A stretch of 7,266 nt of DNA from DXYV01 sp045543215 (GTDB lineage Bacteria; Bacillota; Clostridia; Oscillospirales; Oscillospiraceae), in NCBI GenBank assembly GCA_045543215.1, contig JAZQMD010000011.1:1-7266 (forward strand), in the 5' to 3' direction. Below, one piece after another: positions 1-6,435 of the stretch (its first letter is position 1; each line of letters begins with the position of its first letter). The notes beneath the pieces were generated by a model, which was given only the letters and a program-made list of their open reading frames with translations, made no database searches and had not been told where the DNA came from. The position numbers and the translations under genes were made by a program.

Positions 1-44
1 AAACTGACTGGGGTAAATACCTTGTCGGTTATGCGGGTGTTAGA

Positions 45-74
45 TTGACGCCATGCCTATAGACTGCATACAAT
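45..74 (+). promoter_or_regulatory. Probable sigma-70-type promoter of lysC
   Basis: A -35-like TTGACG (45-50) and a -10-like TACAAT (69-74) are separated by 18 bases. This predicts a transcript start near 81 and a leader of about 50 bases before the lysC ATG. Each hexamer differs from consensus by one base. No other promoter of similar quality is visible in the first 131 bases. The assignment rests on motif and position alone. Confidence 0.6.
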
Positions 75-92
75 GGGAAAGTGTAGAAGCGG

Positions 93-119
93 GGTAAGGG
101 AAACTCATACCGGAAGGAA
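93..119 (+). promoter_or_regulatory. lysC leader hairpin abutting the ribosome binding site
   Basis: GGTAAGGG (93-100) can pair with CTCATACC (104-111) across an AAA loop, with one A-A mismatch and one G-U pair. The hairpin ends directly before the purine-rich GGAAGGAA (112-119), the likely Shine-Dalgarno sequence of lysC, which lies 12 bases upstream of the ATG. Such a stem could affect ribosome access, but it is short and may be chance. No lysine riboswitch or T-box is recognisable. Confidence 0.3.
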
Positions 120-131
120 TGATTTTAGAAT

Positions 132-1358
132 ATGGGACTGATTTTACAGAAATTTGGCGGAACTTCTGTGGCGGATGCAGATCGGGTACGCAACGTGGCT
201 CGTATTATCACAGAGACTTATCGAAAGGGACATAGCGTGGTGGCAGTACTCTCTGCCCAGGGGGATACCACCGACGATTTAATCGAGAAGGCTACAGAGA
301 TTAATCCAAAGGCCTCCAAGCGGGAGATGGATATGCTACTGTCCACCGGAGAACAGATTTCTTGTTCCCTGTGTGCTATGGCAATTGAGGCTATGGGCTA
401 CCCTGTGATCTCCTTGACAGGATGGCAGTCGGGCTTTCGCACCAATTCTACCTACGGCAACGCCCGTATCAAGAAGGTGGAGACTGAGCGGGTGATGGCT
501 GAGCTGGACAAGAAAAATATTGTCATCGTTACCGGTTTCCAGGGCCTGAATAAATATGATGACATTACGACCTTGGGACGGGGAGGATCAGATACATCTG
601 CTGTGGCTTTGGCGGCAGCCCTCCACGCCGGTCTGTGCCAGATCTACACCGATGTGGACGGGGTGTATACCGCTGATCCCAGGTTGGTGTCCGGGGCTCA
701 GAAGCTGGAGGAAATTACTTACGACGAGATGCTGGAGCTGGCTACCCTGGGTGCCCAGGTGCTCCATAACCGTTCGGTGGAAATGGCAAAGCGTTATAAT
801 GTCAACCTGGAGGTTCTCTCCAGCTTTTCGGGCAAGCCCGGAACGAAAGTTAAGGAGGTTGTCAAAAACATGGAAAAGTCCCATATCAGCGGTGTTGCCC
901 GCGATAAGAATATTGCCCGCCTGGCCCTGGTGGGCTTGGAGGATGCCCCAGGCATTGCCTTTAAAATTTTTTCCTTGTTGGCCCGGGGTAGCGTGAACGT
1001 GGACATTATCCTCCAGTCTATCGGTCGGGATGAGAGTAAAGATATCAGTTTTACGGTCAATAAAAGCGACATGGATTTGGCAAGAAAAATTTTGGAGGAT
1101 AACAAGGACTCTATTAATTTTGACCACATTGATGTGTCGGATCATATCGCTAAGGTATCCATTGTAGGGGCGGGGATGATCAACAACCCCGGTGTAGCAG
1201 CTACCATGTTTGAGGCTCTGTTTTCTGCGGGGATTAACATTAATATGATTTCCACCAGCGAGATTAAGGTATCAGTTTTGGTGGACTTGGATGATGCAGA
1301 TCGGGCGGTGCAGGTGATTCATAACCGGTTTTATGACGAGTTTAACGGCAATCGATGA
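132..1358 (+). CDS. lysC: Aspartate kinase (aspartokinase), alpha subunit
   Basis: This enzyme phosphorylates L-aspartate with ATP to 4-phospho-aspartate, the first committed step to lysine, threonine, methionine and diaminopimelate, in the cytoplasm. The 408-residue protein has the expected order: KFGGTSV at residues 7-13 (nucleotide/substrate site), STGEQ at 71-75, TTLGRGGSDTSA at 146-157, and YTDVDGVYTADPR at 172-184. Two ACT regulatory domains follow (about 265-335 and 342-405), including MISTSEIKVSVLV at 372-384, typical of the effector-binding interface. The length equals that of the B. subtilis lysC product. There is no fused homoserine dehydrogenase. The ATG at 132 is preceded by GGAAGGAA and gives the canonical N-terminus. 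The gene appears monocistronic, with its own promoter and a probable terminator. Feedback by lysine and/or threonine is expected from the ACT pair, but which effector cannot be read from sequence alone. Confidence 0.96.
   Translation: MGLILQKFGGTSVADADRVRNVARIITETYRKGHSVVAVLSAQGDTTDDLIEKATEINPKASKREMDMLLSTGEQISCSLCAMAIEAMGYPVISLTGWQSGFRTNSTYGNARIKKVETERVMAELDKKNIVIVTGFQGLNKYDDITTLGRGGSDTSAVALAAALHAGLCQIYTDVDGVYTADPRLVSGAQKLEEITYDEMLELATLGAQVLHNRSVEMAKRYNVNLEVLSSFSGKPGTKVKEVVKNMEKSHISGVARDKNIARLALVGLEDAPGIAFKIFSLLARGSVNVDIILQSIGRDESKDISFTVNKSDMDLARKILEDNKDSINFDHIDVSDHIAKVSIVGAGMINNPGVAATMFEALFSAGININMISTSEIKVSVLVDLDDADRAVQVIHNRFYDEFNGNR
870..1358 (+). CDS. Probable aspartokinase beta subunit from an internal in-frame start
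   Basis: Inside lysC, a perfect AAGGAGG (852-858) lies 11 bases before an ATG (870-872) in the lysC frame, at codon 247. Translation from here would give a 162-residue protein made only of the two ACT domains. B. subtilis aspartokinase II is known to be made as a 408-residue alpha subunit plus a beta subunit translated from an internal start at nearly the same codon, so the arrangement seems conserved. The ribosome binding site here is better than the one at the alpha start. Part of the AGGAGG match comes from codons for Lys-Glu-Val at a charged linker, so chance remains possible. Confidence 0.6.
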   Translation: MEKSHISGVARDKNIARLALVGLEDAPGIAFKIFSLLARGSVNVDIILQSIGRDESKDISFTVNKSDMDLARKILEDNKDSINFDHIDVSDHIAKVSIVGAGMINNPGVAATMFEALFSAGININMISTSEIKVSVLVDLDDADRAVQVIHNRFYDEFNGNR

Positions 1359-1370
1359 TTGTACTTACCG

Positions 1371-1415
1371 GAAAATTGATGGGGGCGGGGCCTTGACCTT
1401 GCCTCCATTTTCTTT
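1371..1415 (+). terminator. Probable rho-independent terminator after lysC
   Basis: GGGGGC (1381-1386) can pair with GCCTCC (1401-1406; one G-U), and an outer GAAAAT (1371-1376) with ATTTTC (1407-1412), leaving a four-base bulge. A T-rich stretch follows the GC stem. It lies shortly after the lysC stop. The stem is imperfect and the loop is large (14 bases), so confidence is moderate. A further run of eight T at 1426-1433 overlaps the next promoter. Confidence 0.45.
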
Positions 1416-1421
1416 GATCGC

Positions 1422-1449
1422 TTGATTTTTTTTAAGGATGGACTATAAT
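1422..1449 (+). promoter_or_regulatory. Probable sigma-70-type promoter of the MATE transporter gene
   Basis: TTGATT (1422-1427) and a perfect TATAAT (1444-1449) are 16 bases apart, predicting a transcript start near 1456 and a leader of about 78 bases. The spacer contains a T-tract. It is the best promoter match in the window and stands alone upstream of the transporter gene, so that gene is probably transcribed independently of lysC. Confidence 0.7.
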
Positions 1450-1466
1450 AAGGTATCAAAAGTGGG

Positions 1467-1508
1467 ATGGAGCTGAAAGAAGGACAAGCTTTTATAAACA
1501 GAGCATAA
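1467..1508 (+). CDS. Possible 13-residue leader peptide ahead of the MATE gene
   Basis: An ATG at 1467 opens a 13-codon ORF reading MELKEGQAFINRA and ending with TAA at 1506-1508, wholly within the predicted 5' leader of the MATE gene. The stop lies 25 bases before the transporter ATG, in a different frame. No good Shine-Dalgarno sequence precedes this ATG; an AAAGAAGGA (1476-1484) lies inside the ORF with no start codon at a usable distance. Leader ORFs that govern drug-transporter expression are known, but short ORFs also arise by chance, so this is tentative. Confidence 0.2.
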   Translation: MELKEGQAFINRA

Positions 1509-1533
1509 CTTTAAATAGATTTTAGGTGAATTT

Positions 1534-2889
1534 ATGAAAAGTAGACATGGAAGTGGTATTCTGCGTCTTACCTGGCCTATTTTTATCGAGTTGGTACTTC
1601 AAATGCTGGTGGGGAATGCCGATCAAATTATGGTCGGCTGGTATGATTCCAATTTGGTGGGGGCCATTGGAAATGCCAACCAGATTACAAACTTGCTTAT
1701 CATTGTCTTTTCGGTGGTGTGTACGGCGGCTATGATCTTGATCGCCCAGCATATTGGGGCCAAGGCCACTGAAGAATTGGGTGAAACCTATACCATAGCG
1801 CTACTAGCAAACGCTCTATTTGGCGGGATAATAATGCTGCTGCTGATTTTTCTGTGTGACCCCATCTACAGGGCTATGGGTGTGCCGGAGGAAATTTTTC
1901 AGGCCACATGTGATTATACCCGGGTAATTGCACCAGGGATGGCGCTTCAGGCAATCTACCTGAGCTATACCGCCTTTTTTCGTAGTAATAAAATGATGAA
2001 GGAGACTATGGCCATTTCAGTGGCGGTTAACTTTATGAATATTGCGGGCAATGCTTTATTTATCAACGGGGCCTTCGGTCTGCCTGCCCTGGGGGCGGTA
2101 GGGGCGGCGGTGTCCAGTAATTTAAGCCGTGTGTTGGGGGTGACTGCCATTGCTTTGCTCTTCCGTAGGAGATTTGGGCCTATGGTTTCTCTGGCCTATC
2201 TGCGGCCTTTTCCTATTTGGCAATTACGAACCTTATTGAGGATTGGCTTGCCCACCGGTGGGGAATCAATGTCCTATAATCTGTCTCAGATTACCATCCA
2301 GTCCCTTACCAACCGTTTGGCTTTGTTTGTGGTCACTACCAGGGCTTATGCTAATATGTTTGCCATGCTCTCATATACCTTTGCTTCCGCCATTGCCCAG
2401 GCAACCCAGGTGGTGGTGGCCCAGTTTATGGGGGCGGGAGAGGTAGAGGAAATTGACCGCCAGGTAAGGTCCACTTTGGTGCGTGCGGTGAGTATTTCCG
2501 CTGCTGTATCCACTCTGCTGTGGGTGTTTGCCGAGTCTTTTTACGCTATATTTACCTCCGATCCTCAAGTATTGGGGTTGTGTAAGACCATTATGCTTAT
2601 TGAAATTCCCCTGGAATTGGGCCGGGCGGTGAACATTGTTATGTGCCGCTCTCTCCAGGCCTGTGGCGATATACGCTTTCCCATTCTTATTTGTGTGACC
2701 TCAGCCTGGATTACCGCCGTAGGCGGGGGCGTGATCCTGACGTTTGTATTGGATCTGGGGTTGGCTGGTATTTGGGGGGCTATGGCGGCTGACGAGTGTC
2801 TGCGGGCGGCCCTGTTTCTGTGGAGGTGGCATAGCGGGCGCTGGAAGGATAAATGCCTGGTGGTGCGGAACCAGAGAGAATTGGAATGA
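1534..2889 (+). CDS. MATE family multidrug/cation efflux transporter
   Basis: This is an integral membrane antiporter predicted to export drugs or other organic compounds in exchange for Na+ or H+. The 451 residues have the usual MATE length and hydrophobic pattern of about 12 membrane segments in two six-helix halves. Family-like features are the N-terminal TWPIFIE (13-19), MVGWYDSNLVGAIG around 33-46, MGVP (115-118), ALGAVGAAVSSNLSR (185-199), LRIGLPTGGES at the start of the second half (235-245), and LQACGDIRFP (374-383). The ATG at 1534 is preceded by AGGTGA (1524-1529) at close spacing. The gene has its own promoter and ends 8 bases before a strong terminator. No adjacent regulator is visible. 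MATE subfamilies are poorly predictive of substrate, so no compound is assigned. Confidence 0.93.
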   Translation: MKSRHGSGILRLTWPIFIELVLQMLVGNADQIMVGWYDSNLVGAIGNANQITNLLIIVFSVVCTAAMILIAQHIGAKATEELGETYTIALLANALFGGIIMLLLIFLCDPIYRAMGVPEEIFQATCDYTRVIAPGMALQAIYLSYTAFFRSNKMMKETMAISVAVNFMNIAGNALFINGAFGLPALGAVGAAVSSNLSRVLGVTAIALLFRRRFGPMVSLAYLRPFPIWQLRTLLRIGLPTGGESMSYNLSQITIQSLTNRLALFVVTTRAYANMFAMLSYTFASAIAQATQVVVAQFMGAGEVEEIDRQVRSTLVRAVSISAAVSTLLWVFAESFYAIFTSDPQVLGLCKTIMLIEIPLELGRAVNIVMCRSLQACGDIRFPILICVTSAWITAVGGGVILTFVLDLGLAGIWGAMAADECLRAALFLWRWHSGRWKDKCLVVRNQRELE

Positions 2890-2895
2890 ATATAT

Positions 2896-2932
2896 AAAAA
2901 GGAGACTGTGCTGCAAACACAGTCTCCTTTTT
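2896..2932. terminator. Bidirectional rho-independent terminator between convergent genes
   Basis: AAAAAGGAGACTGTG (2896-2910) and CACAGTCTCCTTTTT (2918-2932) are perfect inverted repeats of 15 bases around a 7-base loop. The ten GC-rich core pairs are flanked by A and T tracts, giving a U-tract in transcripts from either direction. It lies 6 bases after the MATE stop. On the other strand it overlaps the stop codon of the fusion gene (2931-2933), so it serves both converging units. Confidence 0.93.
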
Positions 2933-5582
2933 ATTTCCAGCCTGCATCCTCCAGAGCGTTTTTTACGTTAAAAGATTTTTCCTTTTTATTGTGCCCGGCC
3001 AGCATGCTCTCCATCTGGCGGCGGGCCTGATCCACCTCTTGGCGGAATGTGCGGGCAGAGATGCGTAGGGCTCCGTGACCCAGAATGATGAGTTGCTCGA
3101 TGCTGTCTGAGGTGGCCACGGTAACCTTATGGTTCTTGCTCAGTTGAAAGGTGGCTTTTTCAATATAGGCATCTGCAGTTTCTGCCTCCTTGGTATATAC
3201 CACATGGATATTGTGGTACTGCTCCACCTCTCCCGTTCCGTGAGGAACCTTATAGGCATCGAACACCAAAATGATCTGGCATTTACGCCAGCCCTGGTAA
3301 TTGCATAAAATATCCATCAACTGCCGCCGGGCGAAGTCCAGGCTATCCCGAGCCAGAGTCTTTAAATCCTCCCAGGCAAAAATGATGTTGTAGCCGTCCA
3401 CCAGCAGGTATTCTGGTCCTTGTTGTCGTAAGGCAGCGGCAGACTGCTCTGTGCGCCGCTGTTCAGGATTGTGCTTTGGGCTCTCCATGGGCCGGGGGCC
3501 GGGATGTTTAATAGGGCCGTACGTCCGCTCAAAAATAGCCTGGAGCTCCCGATCCAGCTCCGGGCCGCTTACTGGGCCAGTGGGCCGGCGGGAGGCAGTA
3601 GATCGGGGAGGGACTACAGAGGGCTTTTGTCCCAGTTGAAGGCCACTGTCAACATGCATGTGGGCGGGGGCCTCATCCCATTTGACCACCACTCCGGCCC
3701 CATGGGAGCAGAATACCGAGTCTGCAGGATTTTCCAAATCCCGATCAGGGTGATAGCCCATGGCATCTACCACCTCTTGCTGGTTGTGGCAGAGATCGTA
3801 GCCCTTAAGGGTGCAAAACAGCCTGCCTTGTCCCTTGCTGTAAGCGGCAACTTGTGGGGCATAATCCCGCAACTGGCTCACTGGAGCCGAACCGGAGAGC
3901 ACAGTTTCCTCTCCCATGCTTTCTTGGAGGTCGATGCTCCCATTCATTCGTTGCAAATCGGTCATAGCCCGACCTATACAGGAGGTAGGAAGTTCCAGAC
4001 GGAACTGATACCATGGCTCCAGTAAGACACTCTGCGCACGCATTAAGCCTTGGCGTACTGCCCGGTAGGTGGCCTGGCGGAAGTCACCTCCCTCAGTGTG
4101 CTTAGGATGAGCGCGGCCGGCGATAAGGGAGATACGAACATCGGTGAGGGGGGAGCCGGTGAGTACCCCCCGGTGTATTTTTTCTTCCAGATGAGTTAAA
4201 ATCAGTCTTTGCCAGTTGCGATCCAGAATATCATCCCCGCATAGGCTGTTAAATTGGAGGCCGGAGCCTCGTTGCCCTGGTTCTAGCAGAAGATGCACTT
4301 CCGCATAGTGGCGAAGGGGTTCGAAGTGCCCCATCCCCACCGAGGCAGAGGTAATAGTCTCCCGGTAGACGATGGCGCCCTCACCGAATTTCACCTCCCA
4401 ACCGAAGCGGTCGTGGATGAGTCGCTGGAGTACCTCAAGCTGAACCTCACCCATAAGCTGGAGGTGGATTTGCTGAGTGCTCTCTTCCCATAGAACGTGG
4501 AGCTGAGGATCTTCTTCCTCCAGCTGAGCTAGCTTTGGAAGGGCGATGTGGGGGGCTACCTCGGCCGGTAGGAGCAGATGATAGGTGAGAACGGGGGAGA
4601 GAATGGGAGGAACGGAATCTGGCTCCCCTCCGAGCCCCATACCGGGGGATGTGCGGGTAAGTCCGGTCACGGCACACACACTTCCTGCTGTAACATGGTC
4701 GGCGGTGGTGAATTTGGATCCAGAATAGAGGCGGATCTGATCGACCTTTTCTTCCCAGACTCCCTCAGTGGAAAGTCCAGCTCGGCGGTTAGTGAGTACA
4801 TCCTTCACTTTCAGAGCACCGCCGGTGATCTTCATCCAACTCAGGCGGTTGCCATGAGGATCCCGGGTGACCTTATAGACTTTGGCGGCAAACTGCTCTG
4901 AATATTGGGGCTGACGTGTGTAACGTACAAGGCACTTGCACAGTTCGGCGACCCCGTCTATTTTAAGGGCGGAGCCAAAAAAACAGGGAAAGAGTTTCCT
5001 CTGGGTAATGAGATTGATCAGCTCTGTTTCCGGGATGCTCCCAGTCTCCAGATAAACATTAAGAGCCTCCTCCCCACAGGTGGCGACCTCCTCGTAGAAG
5101 GGATCGTCGGTAAGGCCAAAGTCCACCAAGCCGTCGTCCAGATGGGCCGTCAACTTTTCTAGAAGGGCCTGACGGCCTGCATTGGGAAGGTCCATCTTGT
5201 TAATGAATAAAAAAGTGGGTATGGCATAGCGCTCCAGAAGTCGCCAGAGGGTACGGGTATGGCCCTGAACCCCGTCGGTTGCGCTGATTACTAAAATAGC
5301 GTAGTCCAGTATCTGTAGGGTCCGTTCGGTTTCGGCAGAGAAGTCTATATGTCCAGGAGTATCCAGAAGGGTAATTTCACTCCCCTCCAGGGGAAGAAGC
5401 GCCTGCTTAGAGAAAATAGTGATTCCACGCTCCCGCTCCAAGTCAAAGTTGTCTAAAAAGGCGTCTTGATGATCCACCCGACCCAGTTTGCGTAGTTGTC
5501 CGGTAAGGTAGAGCAAGGCTTCAGACAGTGTGGTTTTGCCCGAGTCTACATGGGCTAGGATACCAACGGCAAGTTTTTTCAT
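2931..5582 (-). CDS. TetM/EF-G-like translational GTPase fused to a NYN/YacP (Rae1-like) endoribonuclease
   Basis: This 883-residue protein is probably a ribosome-associated factor. The N-terminal GTPase has AHVDSGKTT (10-18), RGIT (52-55), DTPGH (74-78), NKMD (128-131) and SAL (204-206), followed by domains II-V in ribosomal-protection-protein order up to about 610. The domain IV tip reads AGRAHPKHTEGGDFR (488-502) instead of the TetM SPVSTPADFR loop, so tetracycline resistance is doubtful. A CSHGAG segment (625-630) closes this part. A Pro/Ser/Arg-rich linker (about 646-722) contains one conserved-looking stretch, IFERTYGPIK (683-692). The C-terminal domain (723 to about 860) matches NYN_YacP/Rae1, an A-site endoribonuclease in B. 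subtilis: VDGYN (728-732), VFDA (773-776), TKEAETAD (797-804) and ATSD (823-826), keeping the acidic residues D729, D775, D804 and D826. The start is the ATG at 5582, which gives MKKLAVGILAHVDSGKTT as in TetM. It lies 4 bases after the permease stop with only a weak Shine-Dalgarno, suggesting coupled translation. The combined activity is inferred. Confidence 0.92.
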   Translation of the reverse strand: MKKLAVGILAHVDSGKTTLSEALLYLTGQLRKLGRVDHQDAFLDNFDLERERGITIFSKQALLPLEGSEITLLDTPGHIDFSAETERTLQILDYAILVISATDGVQGHTRTLWRLLERYAIPTFLFINKMDLPNAGRQALLEKLTAHLDDGLVDFGLTDDPFYEEVATCGEEALNVYLETGSIPETELINLITQRKLFPCFFGSALKIDGVAELCKCLVRYTRQPQYSEQFAAKVYKVTRDPHGNRLSWMKITGGALKVKDVLTNRRAGLSTEGVWEEKVDQIRLYSGSKFTTADHVTAGSVCAVTGLTRTSPGMGLGGEPDSVPPILSPVLTYHLLLPAEVAPHIALPKLAQLEEEDPQLHVLWEESTQQIHLQLMGEVQLEVLQRLIHDRFGWEVKFGEGAIVYRETITSASVGMGHFEPLRHYAEVHLLLEPGQRGSGLQFNSLCGDDILDRNWQRLILTHLEEKIHRGVLTGSPLTDVRISLIAGRAHPKHTEGGDFRQATYRAVRQGLMRAQSVLLEPWYQFRLELPTSCIGRAMTDLQRMNGSIDLQESMGEETVLSGSAPVSQLRDYAPQVAAYSKGQGRLFCTLKGYDLCHNQQEVVDAMGYHPDRDLENPADSVFCSHGAGVVVKWDEAPAHMHVDSGLQLGQKPSVVPPRSTASRRPTGPVSGPELDRELQAIFERTYGPIKHPGPRPMESPKHNPEQRRTEQSAAALRQQGPEYLLVDGYNIIFAWEDLKTLARDSLDFARRQLMDILCNYQGWRKCQIILVFDAYKVPHGTGEVEQYHNIHVVYTKEAETADAYIEKATFQLSKNHKVTVATSDSIEQLIILGHGALRISARTFRQEVDQARRQMESMLAGHNKKEKSFNVKNALEDAGWK

Positions 5583-5586
5583 AGGC

Positions 5587-6435
5587 TCATCTATATGAAT
5601 GCCGCAGGCAGAAGGCGACGGTGAAGAAGACGGCCAGGAACAGGGTGATGCACGCACCGGTGGAAGAGCCAATGTAGTAAGAGGTAAACAGACCTGCTAT
5701 GCCACAGACCAGGGCGCCCAGGATAGAGAGAAGATGATACTGCCGCATATTGCCTGCCAGGTTGCGCCCAGCGGCAGCGGGGAGAACGAGCAGAGAATTG
5801 ATGACTAAAAGGCCAACCCAGGCCATCGTAACGGTAACGACCACTGCCACAGCAGCGGAAAAAACTCCCTTGAGCCAAAGCACTTGGATGCCCCGGCTGT
5901 CTGCCAGGGAAGGGTGGATGGAGGAAAGGAGCAGGCGATTGAAGCCTAATAGCCACAGCAGAAGAACCAGCAGTAAGATAAGGGCGAGCAGGCCGATCTT
6001 AGAAGGCTCCACGCTGAGAATGTCGCCGATAAGGTAGGAGTTAAACTTGGTAAAGGAACCTCCATGCATGGTGGCGATAAAAATCCCAAGGGCAACAGCG
6101 GTGGAGGAGAATACCCCAATGACCGTATCGCTGGTCATGCCGCTTTTGCGCTGTACCAAGGTGAACAGAAGGGAGAAGGCCACGGCAAACAGGACTGCCA
6201 TCCACATAGGGTCGGCAAAGCCACACAGCGCCCCGATGGCGATGCCAGTGAAAGCAGAGTGGCCCAGCGCATCAGAGAAAAAGGACATACGGTTAGAGAC
6301 TACCATGGTAGAGAGTAGGCCGAACAGGGGTGAAATTACTAACACGGCTAATAGGGCGTTTTTCATAAAAAAGAAGGAGTCCGCTGCAGCCCATTCAAAG
6401 GGGAGAAGGGAGAGCAGGGAATACCATAGTTCCAT
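5587..6435 (-). CDS. ABC-3 family metal (zinc/manganese) transporter permease, ZnuB-like
   Basis: This is the membrane subunit of an ABC importer for divalent metal, expected to work as a dimer with the ATPase encoded just upstream. The 282 residues are of family length, with about eight hydrophobic segments. Family-typical stretches are FFSDALGHSAFTGIAIG (52-68), SDTVIGVFSSTAVALG (102-117) and LLVINSLLVLPAAAGRNLA (209-227). The ATG at 6433-6435 overlaps the ATPase stop by one base (TAATG) and has AAAGGGG just upstream, so translation is probably coupled. ZnuB, MntB/SitC-type and AdcB permeases are hard to separate by sequence; zinc is the first guess and manganese the alternative. No regulator or Zur box is visible in the window. 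Confidence 0.92.
   Translation of the reverse strand: MELWYSLLSLLPFEWAAADSFFFMKNALLAVLVISPLFGLLSTMVVSNRMSFFSDALGHSAFTGIAIGALCGFADPMWMAVLFAVAFSLLFTLVQRKSGMTSDTVIGVFSSTAVALGIFIATMHGGSFTKFNSYLIGDILSVEPSKIGLLALILLLVLLLWLLGFNRLLLSSIHPSLADSRGIQVLWLKGVFSAAVAVVVTVTMAWVGLLVINSLLVLPAAAGRNLAGNMRQYHLLSILGALVCGIAGLFTSYYIGSSTGACITLFLAVFFTVAFCLRHSYR

Noticed and set aside
1..62. Possible end of an upstream protein-coding gene, open at the left edge in two frames (to 48 and to 62).
   Set aside because: The fragments are under 20 codons, resemble no family I recognise, and overlap the predicted lysC promoter; the edge is too close to decide.
588..1145. Minus-strand ORF of 185 codons opposite lysC.
   Set aside because: It is a shadow of lysC codons; the translation has no recognisable family pattern and the plus-strand gene is certain.
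1359..1533. A riboswitch or other structured RNA between lysC and the MATE gene.
   Set aside because: Apart from the terminator-like hairpin, the promoter and the short leader ORF, I could not find a conserved riboswitch core in these 175 bases.
3471..4025. Plus-strand ORF of 184 codons opposite the fusion gene.
   Set aside because: It is antisense to the well-supported domain IV and linker region, with no family motif and no convincing ribosome binding site.
2931..5582. Annotation as a true TetM-type tetracycline resistance gene.
   Set aside because: The GTPase core fits the family, but the decoding-centre loop differs from the TetM sequence, a nuclease domain is attached, and the operon context is metal transport with no sign of a mobile element.
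5583..5672. A 30-residue N-terminal extension to the GTPase fusion from an ATG at 5672.
   Set aside because: It lies almost entirely inside the permease coding sequence in another frame, is Pro/Ser-rich without family similarity, and the ATG at 5582 gives the canonical TetM-like N-terminus.
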